Positions 1 to 11,559 are shown, numbered from the stretch's first letter. The stretch is 64,000 bases of DNA from Eleusine coracana subsp. coracana (GCA_032690845.1 CM064422.1:8308001-8372000), one strand, 5' to 3'. Program-made: numbers and translations. The notes: generated by a model from the sequence alone, not told the origin.

Positions 1-21
1 AATTTTGTTTTCCGGTTGCAG

Positions 22-1420
22 CGGTCCTGGTACTCAGATCTTCATGAGTAAGTTCTGTCTCTACAAAATTTAGTGTTACTTTCACTAGAATGACTGTGCT
101 AATTCCTTTGCGGCCTTCTACACAGGCAACTAAGGCGAGATTGTGAATTTTTGGAATCAGAGGGCATTATGGATTACAGTTTCTTGGTTGGAGTTCATTT
201 TGTTGATGACTTCTCGGCATCAAAGATGGGATCATCTACTTTCACTGCTTCTCCAAGTAAGTTAAGGTTTGTTTGTTTCAAATCTTGACAAGCTCAACGG
301 CCTATTCTAACAAAACAGTGATTCTTAACCAGAGCTTTTAACCAAGAGTGAGTCATTTCAAGGTGGTGGTGGTGGTATGCCAGAGCTGTGCTTTTCGGAT
401 GATGATTATGATAGGATACCAGAGTGTAGGTATGTGTGTTCTATATGTGCATTCATTGTTTTCTTGTGACCTGTTTTCATATGTTTTTGTTTTCCATTCG
501 AAATTACTTTATCATCCAAGCTGTTAGCTTCAACATTCCTATTAGCATATCCTTTCTCGTTACTTTATCTGAGAATTAATTAGTATATTCCACCAAGGTT
601 TTTATTGCGAAGACAGGGCATTTGCTCATCAATACCAATATTTTCATGTACTTTTGTTTTTTAAAGAGGGTAGTAAATATCGTTTCGTTCTGCTATTTAG
701 GATGTATTTCAGAATTCTGAGGCAGTTGAATGTTTACATATTAGTACCCCACAGCATATAATCAGCCATAATAGGAAAATAAATTTTTGATTTTTGGGTT
801 CATCAGGTTTTAGTTCCTTTTATCTTGTCACCTCTGCTGCTGACTAAAGCTGAATTTATGCTTTTGCAATGAGACCTAAATCTCCTTGTTGATACCTTCA
901 TGAGTTGCACCTGGTCTCCATCTCTCGTAAGACACTGTCATCATAGCACAAACTCCATTGCCTTCCACTTGGCTTACACATGGATGCGTTTAGGCATTGT
1001 TGGGACCTAGTTGTTGGTTCGGCTGTATTAGAGATGATTGTTTTTCTAGTTTAAAAGCAGCCATTGTTCCACAGCTCTAATGTTTGCCTGTCAACATTTT
1101 TTGTTTTTAGGAAGCCTTTGATTCGACTGGGTGCGCACATGCCGGCCCGGGCAGAGCAAGCATCCAGAAGGAGCGAGTTTGACCCATTTCTCCTTACTGG
1201 TGGGGGATTCTTGTTCCCAAACCAGACTGGTGAAGTGCATGATGTGATTCTGTATTTTGGTATAATCGACATCCTACAGGATTACGACATCACTAAGAAG
1301 TTTGAGCATGCTTACAAGTCACTACAGACAGATCCCAACTCCATATCTGCCGTGGACCCCAAGCTCTACTCAAAAAGATTTCAAGATTTCATCGGCAGAA
1401 TTTTTGTGGAAGATGGCTAG
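22..1420 (+). CDS. Phosphatidylinositol 4-phosphate 5-kinase (PIP5K), 3' part
   Basis: This is the C-terminal part of a plant type I/II PIP kinase, which phosphorylates PI4P to PI(4,5)P2 at the plasma membrane. The gene enters from the left edge. Exons seen: 22-47, 126-256, 333-429 and 1111-1420, all with GT/AG borders and matching phases. The second exon encodes the conserved MDYSFLVGVHF segment of the lipid kinase core. The third holds a plant-type linker with a Gly run and an acidic FSDDDYD stretch. The last holds IRLGAHMPARAE, the GIIDILQDYDITKK motif and the typical C-terminal KLYSKRFQDFIGRIF, ending at TAG 1418-1420. N-terminal MORN repeats and most of the kinase domain lie outside the window, so the paralogue cannot be named. 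The acceptor at 331-332 has a weak pyrimidine tract, but only this choice keeps the frame open. The family call is firm. Confidence 0.93.
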
Positions 1421-1930
1421 GTATTTAGGTGAAGATGCATTGTGAATTCGAGATGAAGGCCAGAGCACCTGCAATGATTTGAAGATGGTATGGACAGGCT
1501 GCCCACAATTTTGTGCGCACGGTAAAGGTCCATAATTACCAGGAATCATCGTCATCCGTGGGGATCCGGTAAAGCAGCTCATCGGCTGGGCGTAAATACC
1601 GGGAAGCCTCGATCAGGAGTGCAGGGAACCGAGCTACAAAGCTTTGCTGTGAATTTTCTGCAGAATTTTCGGATTGGCTGGATTTTGAAACGCAGCCATG
1701 AAAACGGGAGTTGCCTGTAAATTTTGTTATTTGGCGGGTGAGAGATTGGTTCTTCCAGCTCCTCTAGTTTTAGTTGTTTTTTTTTCTCCTACATTTTGTA
1801 CAATGTTTCTTCTCGTTCACCCCCTTCTATATATCTGTCTGATGTAAAAGAAGGGATAGGGAATTTTTGTTTCTGGAAAGAGGATATTTAAGGCTGCAGC
1901 TGGCAGTGAACAATAAGATCATGTACAGAT
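1421..1930 (+). other. Probable 3' UTR of the PIP5K gene
   Basis: Sequence following the PIP5K stop codon. It has no open frame of note. T-rich stretches around 1775-1870 and an AATAAG-like hexamer near 1910 are compatible with a polyadenylation region. The end point is a guess. Confidence 0.4.
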
Positions 1931-2070
1931 ACACCTTGATCCTGAGAATGGGTGGATTAGAATTTAATTAGCCATCTTCATGACAGTGGGGCCCGATCAC
2001 TGCTTCTCCTTCTCTTTTGTGTTGTTGGTTTCTTCCTTTCCCAGTATTTATTAGACCTTGGCATAGCTTT

Positions 2071-2074
<4 letters not shown>

Positions 2075-2114
<40 letters not shown>
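2075..2114. repeat. (AG)20 microsatellite
   Basis: Perfect AG dinucleotide run of about 40 bases, 650 bp downstream of the PIP5K stop codon. The apparent Ser-Leu repeat ORFs on the other strand are products of this run. Confidence 0.97.
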
Positions 2115-2116
<2 letters not shown>

Positions 2117-3928
2117 CAGGCTTGCAAGCCCCCTTGACCTGAGGATGAGAGGGGTTGGAAGTGGGGAAAAGTGATAGGCGAGAGGGAGCATGAAAAGACG
2201 AGAAAGAGAGGCACAACACAACAGATGGTTAGATTGGAATGCCGATCTTATCTATCCTTCGTATAACGCCCAAACTTCGAATCTCTTTATTGATATCCAC
2301 CGCTAATCCGGTTTCCTACCACTGCATTTTGGTCTTCGTTCCCCCAAAGACTATCGGATCAGCCCCACGTCCCCACACAGACGCAGACGGGATCAAAGGG
2401 GTCGTTGGTCCTTGGGCTACACACAAGCACCGTCTCGAGCTGTGGCCAGCAGATGCGAGCCAGATTTAGCGTCGTGGTCCACCCGCCGTAATCTATTGTA
2501 AATCATTAGATGCATGCTTAAGAGCTAGTGTGCGACTATATTGCTCCTATTAAGGAGTGTCAAACGATCTGACTGCCAGTAAATTACTACCTGTTCAGCC
2601 ACTTGAGCCTTTTTTGTTGTTTAGGGCCTTGTGGGAATCTCTCTTCTGACTCTTTGGTTTTGGGTTGTTGTTGCGTTTGCCAGAGTGCAAATTAATTGGT
2701 GGATGCCACGTGGATTGAAGGTAAGTGGTGACTTGCTCTGTGGTGCAATAAAAAATGTGTGATTAGATTAACCCGTTAACGCCTTAAAGGCCTATTTCAC
2801 TACCCCTGTCATGCCAACCTTCCAAGAAAGCTTGTTTATAGGTATAAAACTCCTGTTTGTCATATAAAGCTCTGTTGCCCACATTGATGCAAGTATATGC
2901 TTAGTGATATTTGGTGTCTCGTATTCTGTTCCATACTAGCACTAAAACACCTACTGTATATCACTTTGTTTGTGTATGCTATGCACTAGGACAAGTGCAT
3001 GTTGCGAACGAGTATGTGGCTCGGTGGTACTACTTGGCTGGCTGCCCACCGAGGTATTCACTTTATGTGACTCAAAAAATCTCATGTACAGTTTCCAAAC
3101 ACATGCTGAAATCGAACCCGCTGACGTCGCCCTTCAGCTTAGGACCACATTCACACTCGGTCTTAGGCCTCAGCACGAGCTAACCACTTCCCTGTCACAG
3201 TGTCACTACCAAAACCTTTTGCAGTAAACAATAAACCTAATAAATCACACTAGTATCAGCAACCTGGAAATGTAGCATCGTGCGGCCATTTTTAATCACG
3301 AAATAATACTTGAACAATCAGGTCAAAGTTCGCACAGCCAGCCTTACCCGTACGGCCGGCTCTACACGACTTGTCACTTCCTCCCTTATCTGTGTGCACG
3401 CTATCAGACCAAATCCCCCGCCCATCTCAGCATCTCTCCACTTTTACGCGTGCCTTGAGCAATGCCAAACATTTCTTGGAACGCCCAACATTGTTAAGTT
3501 TTGCCATCTCTCTGCTCGCTGCGTCCAGCTTGAGGCTCCGAACAAGCAAACGATTCGCTGCATCGGCATTGCCATCGGCAAATGGCATCCGCGGATACAC
3601 TCAATCAGATGCTTGTTTTACTTGCGGCGCGAGGTTTGATACTAACGTAGCTACTACCCCTGCGACAGTGATACACGCCGTAGGATTGTAGTACTCGTAC
3701 AAAAATTAGTCCGTATCTGCCGTGGCTGCGCGCGCAGAAAGGGAGATCTCTGCGAATCCCACGACCATGCCGGGGAAACAATTTGTTTCTCTTTGGTGTT
3801 TGGTCAATGGAGTGGAGTGGCCATTTTAAGTAGACGCGCAGCTGAATATTCTAGTAGGAATTGTTCACCTCTACGTACGTGCTCGTTCTTGTTTCTGTAG
3901 TAAAAAACAAAAAGAGTTTTAAGTAATA
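2115..3928. other. Intergenic, no gene recognised
   Basis: Mixed-composition DNA with short open frames only. None shows a recognisable domain or a convincing splice model. No tRNA-like or other RNA structure was noticed. Confidence 0.5.
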
Positions 3929-4169
3929 CTAACTCCGTCTCATGAAGAGTATCGTTTTTGACTTTGAGACATTATTTTTAATCTTCTGTTTTATTTAAAA
4001 AATTTATGTAAATATTAAAATAAATATGTTATAATTAAAATATATTTATTAATAAAACTAATTATAAAAAATAAATAATATTTGCAAAAAAACTAAATAA
4101 GACGAACAATCAAACACAATGTTAAAAAGTCAAAAGCGACACTCTTCATGGGACGGACGGAGCGAGTAG
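3929..4169 (+). mobile_element. Stowaway-like MITE, copy 1
   Basis: 241-bp element with terminal inverted repeats. The left end reads CTAACTCCGTCTCATGAAG and the right end, reverse-complemented, reads CTACTCGCTCCGTCC followed by CATGAAGAGT. TA dinucleotides flank both ends (3927-3928 and 4170-4171). The interior is AT-rich and non-coding. TA duplication plus a CTCCGTC-type terminus identifies the Tc1/mariner-related Stowaway group. The same family occurs inverted at 4804-5037. Confidence 0.85.
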
Positions 4170-4803
4170 TAGTTAGGGGAGCATATTGCAGGAGCACAGA
4201 ATGAGCGCCTCCTGCCGTGGATACGGAGGAGGGGCACGGAGATTCGTCGTGGCGTCGAGCACGACGCGGCCGTTTGCGCCGGCCCCCCGGGGTTGCGGAA
4301 CCCGGGCCAGACGTGGAGTCGTCGTTGGCGCTCCTCCTCGTTGCAGCCGTTCCCGTTTTATCTTGATGCCGTGTGAAGCCGTGCGCGTAACGTGCGTCTC
4401 ATTGTCCTGCGCGCTCCATCAATTGCTACTCGGCCTATAATCTCAAGGTTACAGCGTGAGATTAGATCAGGCGAATGAAATGAAAGGCTAACCTTAAGCC
4501 ACGGTAGCTGGTTTTTACTAGTGAGCTCACTGCCATTACATGTGGATGCATGTGTGGAGCCCGTCCCGTTCGGACCCACAGTCGTACGGAGTGAGTTACG
4601 CGCGCACAGGACAGAAACCGTGCTTGTGCTTCCGAATTACTTTTGCACGTGAGGCGGAATTAAAACGGTGGTACACACGCATGCACGTACTTCCTGTTGG
4701 TGCGCGGCGGAGTCGATGGCCGCCTCCGGCACGTACAGCATCAATCTCCCAGCACGTATCCATGTGAGTGTGTGTGTGCGTGCGCCGGCAGGCAGGTTAA
4801 CTA
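4170..4803. other. GC-rich spacer between two inverted MITEs
   Basis: About 630 bp of GC-rich unique-looking sequence between the two Stowaway copies. Short ORFs are present, but no family was recognised. Confidence 0.4.
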
Positions 4804-5037
4804 CTACTCTCTCTATCCGATGAAGAGTGTTATTTTTGACTTTTTAATATTGTGTTTGATCGTTTGTTTTATTCAGTTTTTTTGTAAATATTATTTTTTA
4901 ATAATTAGTTTTATTAATAAATATATTTTAATTATAACATATTTATTTTAATATTTATATAAATTTTTTAAATAATACAGAAGATTAAAAGTGATATCTC
5001 AAAGTTAAAAACGACATTTTTTATGAGACGGAGTTAG
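4804..5037 (-). mobile_element. Stowaway-like MITE, copy 2 (inverted relative to copy 1)
   Basis: 234-bp element bounded by TA at 4802-4803 and 5038-5039. Its reverse complement aligns with copy 1 along nearly its whole length, including the segment TTATTAATAAAACTAATTA and the block TTAAAAAATTTATATAAATA. The ends share the GGAGTTAG / CTACTCTCTC-type inverted repeats. It is non-coding. Confidence 0.85.
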
Positions 5038-6196
5038 TAGTAACTGTTTGTGAGAGAACGAAGGCACCCACGCGCGCGACACCGTGAGACACGCCCGTGC
5101 ATCGCCGCAAAGGACTCGTGTGTTTTCTAAAGCGAGATGCTTATTGTTGCTATTGCTAATGGGGCAGCCCGGTCGGTAGAAAATTCAAACGCCGCTGCCA
5201 GCAGTTCGTTCGGGCTGAGTATGCAAACAACAGTGCAAAGGTTATCACTAAACAGACTCGCTCTCCCTGTCCACTCTCTTCCGTGTTCCGTCCACCGTGC
5301 TGCCGACAATAATGTCGTGTTGCTTATACGACATATTGGAACACGGCCTATGCGGGTGTAGGACGTACGTTCGAGAGAGAGCGTTAATTTTTTCGTCTTG
5401 AGCAATGTTGTATTGTCGTGTTGTATTGGCGACAAATATGTCGCTACACCGTTCTTGCTTGGCAACCAATGTCAATGTCGCTGCTCCATGTTAACACACG
5501 CCTTGTTTCACGGACGACGGGTCATGCACGCCTGCTACATGAGACCTAGAGGGCTGAACAACTCATGCATGCATGCGTGTACGTACCATTATCACAATCA
5601 CAGCATCAGTTCGCTTGATGCTTCCACTTGCACGTGAAGCTCGGCCTCTAGCTCATTACACGCACGCGAACAGTGTGGTTGCCAGCGGTGAGCTGTACGT
5701 GTCTACAGTGATTAGTTGCTACATCGGCTAGATATATGTTCTCCATGCATGAGCCACTGGTGCACGGGCGACTCTTCTTACGCATGTCCAGCATGTGCCT
5801 TCGCCTCATAGCACTAGTCACTGTGTGCAAACTCGACAAAGGTAGTGTGTGATATGCGCGAATACGAAAATAATATTGTGGTAAGGTATAAGAATCAATA
5901 GTATATATGTTTCGCACGCGGGAGGGGGGCATGAGCTCCTAACCAATATAGCGAAAACCTAACCAAGAAAAAAGTGAAATGAACTATCAAGTCCTTGTCT
6001 GAACACGGACAAGGCATCATTTACGTATATTTAAAATCAATATGTTTGAACTTTTACTAAAAAATCATTCTTCTTTCGAACTTGACCAACAATTCTTAAT
6101 ATATTCTAACACATTTTAATATATTATCATGAGATCTTTAAATATATTAACACACTTTTTGATCATGCTGGCTAGAAGCTTGATTGCTCTAGATTT
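5038..6196. other. Intergenic, no gene recognised
   Basis: Moderately GC-rich with CATG-rich stretches around 5560-5580, becoming AT-rich towards the retrotransposon. No supported gene. Confidence 0.45.
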
Positions 6197-6201
6197 GCAA
6201 T
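6197..6201. repeat. 5-bp target site duplication (left)
   Basis: GCAAT directly before the 5' LTR is repeated at 11502-11506 directly after the 3' LTR. A 5-bp duplication is typical of LTR retrotransposon integration. Confidence 0.93.
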
Positions 6202-6370
6202 TGTTAGACATATAAATGGTATGCGCTTATCCTTTGGGAAAGTCCTGATTCTACGGGCTGATCTTCCTTTTCTCCCGAACCTTACTTCTATGAATCGGTT
6301 GAGATACTGAAGTCCTGCCAGCCTATATTTGGTCCTTGATAATTGTATTGTGTATTTTCCCTCGCTATCA
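6202..6370 (+). repeat. 5' LTR (169 bp)
   Basis: Begins TGTTAGACATATAAATGGT and ends CCCTCGCTATCA, with the canonical TG...CA ends. It matches 11322-11501 except for scattered substitutions and an 11-bp segment absent here. Confidence 0.95.
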
Positions 6371-6382
6371 TGATATCAGAGG
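6371..6382 (+). other. Primer binding site
   Basis: TGATATCAGAGG immediately follows the 5' LTR. It resembles the TGGTATCAGAGC complement of initiator Met tRNA used by most plant copia elements, with two differences. Confidence 0.65.
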
Positions 6383-6447
6383 ATTTCGATCCTCTCCACC
6401 GCTTCCGCCAATAAACCCTAATTGCGTCGCCATCACCGCCAGCTTCC

Positions 6448-7760
6448 ATGGCCGATGATATCGCACGTCGCGCGCTAACCCTTCGCGTCGCCGCCTTCAC
6501 TACCGAGGAGCGCCAAGAGGCAGCCCGTCAAGAGGTCGAACGCCTCGAGACCGAGTGCCTGGCCGCCGCACAGCAGGAGGCCGAACAGCAGGAGATCCTC
6601 CGCCGCGAAGAGGAAGCCCGCGCCCTAGCGCTCGCCGCCCAGACCGCCGCGGCCACAGCGACCTTACACACCCAGGCCGTCGCCGTCCTGAACATCAAGT
6701 CTCTCATCCCCCTCGTTGTTGAACTACGCTCGCCCCATTACACCTGATGGCGAGCTCTGTTCTTGAACATGCTGGAGAAGTACGCCGTGGCCGATCACGC
6801 CCTCTCGGACGACACGATTTCTTCGACGACGTCTCTTGGAAGCGCATGGACTGCACCATCCTGTCTTGGTTCTACGGAACTATTACTCCCGAGCTCCTTG
6901 AGATTGTCCTGCATCAGGACGACGCGCCGCTCACCGCTTGGCGTGTCTGGCTCCGCCTCGAACGCCAGTTCCTCGGCAACATGGCCACCTACGCCATGCT
7001 CCTCGACGCCAAGTTTTGAACCTTTGTCCAGGGGGACCTCTCGGTCACGGAGTACTGCCATCAGCTGAAGGCCATGGCAAACCAGCTTGCCGCCCTTGGC
7101 GAGCCCGTTCGTGAGAGCACCTTGGTCCTGAACATCCTCCGTGGATTGAACGATCGGTACTCCCACATGGCATCCTTCATCAAGCACCAGAATCCGATGC
7201 CCGACTATGGCGACCTCCTGGCCGACCTCGAGCTCGAAGAGTTCACGGTGCTGTCCAAGCAAGGGACCCAGGCCCTTACTGCATCTGCTCCACGCCCGCC
7301 CGCCCCCGCGCCTCCTGTCGCGCCCCCCGGCGGCCTCCAGCACTACTACGGCTCCACCTTTGGCGGCCCTGCCTCCGGCGGCAATTGGAACAGGAATCAT
7401 CGGGGCAGGCGTACTGGTTCCGGCGGCAACCCTGGCCAGAACATGCCTGGAGGCCACCCCCCCCCCCCCCTCAAGCGCCCCTCCACGGTCGCCTGCGGGT
7501 TGGCAGCCCTCCTACAATCCCTGGACTGGCACCTTCATGCTTTGGCCTGGTCCACTGGATCCCCGCCAGGCGTTCGGACGGCCTGCCTTTCAGTCGCGAC
7601 CCAACTTCAACAGACCGCCTCCACCTCAACACGCTCTCCTCGCTGGGCCGCAGGCAGGCTTGCCCCTCGGGTTGCCCCCAGGCGCTCTTCCTGGACCTTT
7701 CTTTGGCCCAGCTTACGACGCCCTCGGCCCAGTCCCCGCCTCTCCCGTGGGCTCGTAGCA
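6448..7760 (+). pseudogene. copia gag region, broken
   Basis: Starts at ATG 6448 with a Glu/Ala-rich segment and continues with the UBN2-like gag core, with motifs such as LSWFYGTITPELLEIV and NILRGLNDRYSHMASF. The frame is interrupted by TGA at 6745-6747, changes frame near 6815, meets TGA at 7017-7019, and changes again in the Gly/Pro-rich C-terminal part (about 7270-7500). That part includes a poly-C run at about 7459-7469. No intact CCHC zinc knuckle is visible. The coding remnant ends near 7758 at a TAG. Confidence 0.8.
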
Positions 7761-7859
7761 GCCCACACACGACGGACCCTCTGGTGGCCTCACGCCCGCG
7801 TAGCAAGTGGGCCCAGCTGGGCCTCACACCCGGGTGGCTTCGCCTTCGACCAGAACGCT

Positions 7860-8160
7860 TTGGCTTTGGCATTCAACACGATGACCCTGCAGCCTCCACC
7901 GACCGCGGAATGGCTTATGGACACAGGTGCGGAAACTCATATGACCTCACACTCCGGTAATCTCTCCAGTTTTCATACACCTACCTATTCCACTCCTCCA
8001 AACATTATCATTGGGGATGGCTCCCTTTTACCCGTCACTAGCACTGGCTCAGTCTCATTTCCTACATCGCATGGTTCCTTTTATTTAAATAATGTTCTTG
8101 TTTCTCCTCAGTTAATTAAGAACCTTATTTTCGTACGTCAGTTCACCATAGACAATAATT
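7860..8160 (+). pseudogene. copia protease segment, broken
   Basis: The aspartic protease signature D-T-G-A is encoded at 7920-7931, preceded by WLM and followed by ETHMTS. Downstream sequence with IIGDGSLLPV is typical of the retropepsin of copia elements. It is separated from gag and integrase by frame changes. Confidence 0.8.
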
Positions 8161-9163
8161 GTTCTATTGTTCTGTTGAGTTTGACCCACACGGTTTTTCT
8201 GTGAAGGACCTCAAAACGTGGAGCGAGATCGCCAGGTGCAATAGCTCAGGCCAGCTATACCCCCTCCTGTCATCCGTGTTTCAGCCTCTCGCCCTCGCCG
8301 CCCACACCACCACTACTCTTTGGCATCGGCGTCTCGGTCATATTGGTCATGAAGCCCTATCACATTTAGCCTCGTCTTCAGTTATTTCTTGTAATAGGAG
8401 TGAGCCCCCCCCCCCCCCCCCCCACTTGTGTCATGCTTGCCAATTGGGCCGCCATGTGCGCCTCCCGTTTAGTCAGTCCAGCTCGCGCTCATATAAAATT
8501 TTTGATTTAATACATTATGATTTGTGGACCTCTCCCGTTATTAGTATCTCTGGTTACAAATACTACTTGGTAATTTTAGATGATGGCTCGCACTTTCTTT
8601 GGACCTTTCCTCTATGGCTCAAGTCTGACACGTTATCCACGCTCACTAATTTTTTCACCTACATCTCCACACAGTTTGGCTCTACCGTTAAGGCTGTCCA
8701 GTGCGATAATGGTCGTGAGTTTGACAACTCCACCTCCCGCACGTTCTTCCTCACGAAAGGTGTCACTCTTCGCATGTCTTATTCGTACACCTCACCCCAA
8801 AATGGCAAGGCAGAGCGTATTATTCGAACTACAAATAACATCATTCGCTCCATGCTTTTCCAAGCCAGCATGCCCCCGTCTTATTGGGTTGAGGCGCTTC
8901 AAACTGCAACCTACTTGCTCAACCGCCACCCCACTAAGACCCTATCCCACGCCACCCCCTTCCACGCCCTCTATGGAACCCAGCCTACCTATGATCACCT
9001 CCACGTTTTTGGATGCCTATGCTATCCCAACCTATCCGCCACGGCCGATCATAAGCTATCTCCATGTTCCACCGCTTGTCTCTTCTTAAGGTACCCATCG
9101 CAGCAAAAGGGCTATCGCTGCCTTGACCCTCCACGAATCGCCTCTACATCTCCCGCCACGTAG
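8159..9163 (+). pseudogene. copia integrase segment
   Basis: This open stretch of about 334 codons contains the HHCC zinc-binding region (LWHRRLGHIGHEAL with a downstream CHACQLGRH) and the integrase core, with Asp in DLW, Asp in QCDNGREF and Glu in NGKAERI. A run of about 17 C at 8408-8424 expands a proline tract inside the zinc-binding region but keeps the frame. It is the longest intact domain of the element. The frame is lost after about 9160. Confidence 0.88.
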
Positions 9164-9795
9164 TTTTTGATGAGTCCTCCTTCCCTTTTTTCGAGGTCTC
9201 GTCCCCACCTTCATCCGACTTTGATTTTTTATCGGAGTATGATGTTATGCTTGTTCCGCCTATTTGCCCTTCTCCTATTTCAGGTACCACTGGTCCCTCT
9301 GCCCCTGTTGTGCCACAACAGGTTGTTGCCAGAGGGAGCCCTTCGGCGCCGGTTTACATGGAGCCCAGCACCCCGTGCATCGCTCATCGTACTGCTGCCC
9401 CCTCTGTTTCCCCACAGCAGGTAGCTGCCAGCAGTATCCGTGCCGATGCTCTGTCACCCTCGATGCCAGGCCTAGCCTCTGTTGCTGCCACGATGTGAGG
9501 CCTTCCTCCAACGCGCGCCCCCCTCCGAGCGAGCCTCGTACCAACGAGCTTGCTCGTGCCGCGCCTTGACAGCCTGCTACGCCATGTGCGCGCGCAGGCC
9601 CGGCTAGTGCTTCGTCGCCCGACATCACCACGCGCCCTCCGCCTCCGTCCGGCTGAGAATGAGCACACCATGCTGACGCGCGGCAAACGGGGGTTTCGCC
9701 AGCCCAAGATCCCCTTCGACCTGCATGCTGCAGCGCTGTCCCCTATCCCCAAGACCTTTCGTGACGCTTTGGCGGATCCTCACTGAAGGGCAGCG

Positions 9796-10728
9796 ATGCA
9801 ACAGGAGTTTTCGCCCCTGCTCGCCAATCACACTTGGGAATTAGTTCCTCGTCCTCCCGGCGCTAACATTGTGACCGGTAAGTGGGTATATCAGCACAAG
9901 TTTCATGCTGACGGTTCCCTAGACAGATACAAAGCTCGATGGGTGCTCCGAGGATTCACCCAGCGCCTAGGTGTTGATTTTGCTGAAATTTTCAGTCCAG
10001 TGGTCAAGTCAGCTACTATTTGTACGGTTCTCACAGTGGCTCTCTCCCATGACTGGCCTGTTCATCAGCTTGATGTGAAAAATGCCTTCTTGCACGGTTC
10101 TCTTGATGAGACAGTATACTGTGTCCAGCCCTCCGGGTTTGTTGATAGTGCTCGACCAAGTCATGTGTGCCTTCTCAACAAATCACTCTATGGTCTCAAG
10201 CAAGCTCTTTGTGTCTGGTACAGTCGATTTGCTAGTCACCTTATGTCCATGGGATTTTTGAGTGCTAAATCTGACACTTCACTCTTCATCTACCGTCGGG
10301 GTACCGAGACTGTTTATTTGCTACTTTATGTGGACGACGTCGTGCTGACTGCTTCCTCCATGACCCTGATGCGTCGTGTCATTGATGCCCTTCAGCGGGA
10401 GTTCTCCATGAAGGATCTGGGTCCGTTGCATCACTTTTTGGGGCTTTCTATCACACGTAAGGATGGTGGTTTCCTCTTTTCTCAGCGGCAGTTTATTCTT
10501 GAGATTCTCGGATGTGCTGGTATGTCCGATTGCAAGCCATGCTCTACGCCTGTTGACACGTGTGCCAAGATATCTGCTGCCAATAGCCCCCCGGTTGCTG
10601 ATGCGACGCACTACCGTGGTCTTGCCGGAGCCTTGCAGTACCTCACCTTCACTCGACCCGACATATCCTATGTCGTTCAGCAGGTTTGCCTTCATATGCA
10701 TGATCCTCGTGAGCCTCATTATGCATGA
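9796..10728 (+). pseudogene. copia reverse transcriptase segment
   Basis: The RNA-dependent DNA polymerase domain of copia type (RVT_2), about 310 codons. It shows the motifs NHTWELVPRP, KARWVLRGFTQ, the QLDVKNAFLHG block with the first catalytic Asp, SLYGLKQA, and the active-site YVDD at 10327-10338. The frame runs out at the 25-bp duplication (10696-10745). TGA at 9784-9786, just upstream of this segment, also breaks continuity with the preceding linker. Confidence 0.9.
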
Positions 10729-10745
10729 TCCTCGTGAGCCTCATT
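10696..10745. repeat. 25-bp tandem duplication splitting RT from RNase H
   Basis: A 25-base unit starting ATGCATGATCC at 10696 is repeated exactly at 10721. Because 25 is not a multiple of three, the second copy throws the downstream RNase H frame out of register. Confidence 0.93.
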
Positions 10746-11299
10746 ATGCGTTGGTCAAGCGGATACTCCGCTATTTGCATGGAACTTTGGACTATGGTTT
10801 GCATCTTTGTCGCACCGACGCCTCCATCCTTATTGCATATTCTGATGCGGATTGGGCTAGCTGTCCTGACACTCGGCGCTCTACATCCGGTTATGCAGTC
10901 TTTCTTGGTGATAACTTGGTGTCTTGGTCCCCGAAACGGCAGCCGACTGTCTCCCGTTCTAGTGCTAAGGCTGAGTACAGGGTTGTTGCTAACGTTGTTG
11001 CTGAGGCCTCCTGGTTACGGCAATTACTCATGGAGCTGCACATTCCTCTTCAGCATGCCACAGTTGTCTATTGTGATGACATTAGTGCGGTGTATCTCTC
11101 GACGAACCCGGTGCAACATCAGCGCACCAAACATATCGAGATCGATCTACACTTTGTTCGTAAGCGTGTTTCTATAGGTACTGTTCGCGTACTGCATGTT
11201 CCAACTACATCCCAATACGCCGATATCTTCACCAAAGGGCTACCATCTTCTGTCTTCATCGAGTTTCGTTCCAGTCTGAACGTTCTTCCCTGTGACTAG
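10746..11299 (+). pseudogene. copia RNase H segment
   Basis: In a different frame from the RT part. It contains the copia RNase H blocks: AYSDADWASCPDTRRSTSG with catalytic Asp residues, WSPKRQPTVSRSSAKAEYR with the catalytic Glu, and the C-terminal TKHIEIDLHFVR region. It ends at a stop before the polypurine tract. Its frame differs from RT only because of the 25-bp duplication just upstream. Confidence 0.88.
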
Positions 11300-11313
11300 T
11301 GACGTTGTGACTA

Positions 11314-11321
11314 CGGGAGGG
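11314..11321 (+). other. Polypurine tract
   Basis: CGGGAGGG immediately before the 3' LTR, in the position of the plus-strand primer. Confidence 0.65.
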
Positions 11322-11501
11322 TGTTAGACATATAAATGGTAGGCGTTTATCCTTTGGGAAAGTCCTGATTCTACGAGCTGATCTTTCTTTTCTCCTGAAC
11401 CTTACTTCTATGAATCGGTTGAGATACGGAAGCCCTACCGGCCTATATTTGTAACAGCTCCGGTCCTTGATAATTGTATTGTGTATTTTCCCTCGCTATC
11501 A
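11322..11501 (+). repeat. 3' LTR (180 bp)
   Basis: Same TG...CA ends as the 5' LTR. It is longer by an 11-bp segment near 11451-11462 (TAACAGCTCCG). It is followed by the GCAAT target duplication at 11502-11506. Confidence 0.95.
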
Positions 11502-11505
11502 GCAA

Positions 11506-11507
<2 letters not shown>

Positions 11508-11553
<46 letters not shown>
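11508..11553. repeat. (TC)n microsatellite
   Basis: A CT dinucleotide run of about 46 bases begins one base after the right target duplication of the copia element. The element therefore inserted at the edge of a microsatellite. Confidence 0.95.

Positions 11554-11559
<6 letters not shown>

Larger units (their letters stand above)
6202..11501 (+). mobile_element. Ty1/copia LTR retrotransposon, full length but inactivated
   Basis: A 5.3-kb element with two LTRs, tRNA primer site, gag and pol segments, polypurine tract and GCAAT target duplication. Domain order is gag, protease, integrase, reverse transcriptase, RNase H, which defines copia as opposed to gypsy. The reading frame is broken many times: stops in gag at 6745 and 7017, several frame changes before the protease, a break between integrase and RT, and a 25-bp tandem duplication between RT and RNase H. 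The LTRs differ at about 9 of 169 aligned positions, 7 of them transitions, plus an 11-bp indel. At commonly used grass rates this suggests insertion around 2 million years ago (inference). It cannot encode its own machinery. Confidence 0.96.

Noticed and set aside
2075..2219. Ser-Leu repeat protein
   Set aside because: It is the translation of the (AG)n microsatellite.
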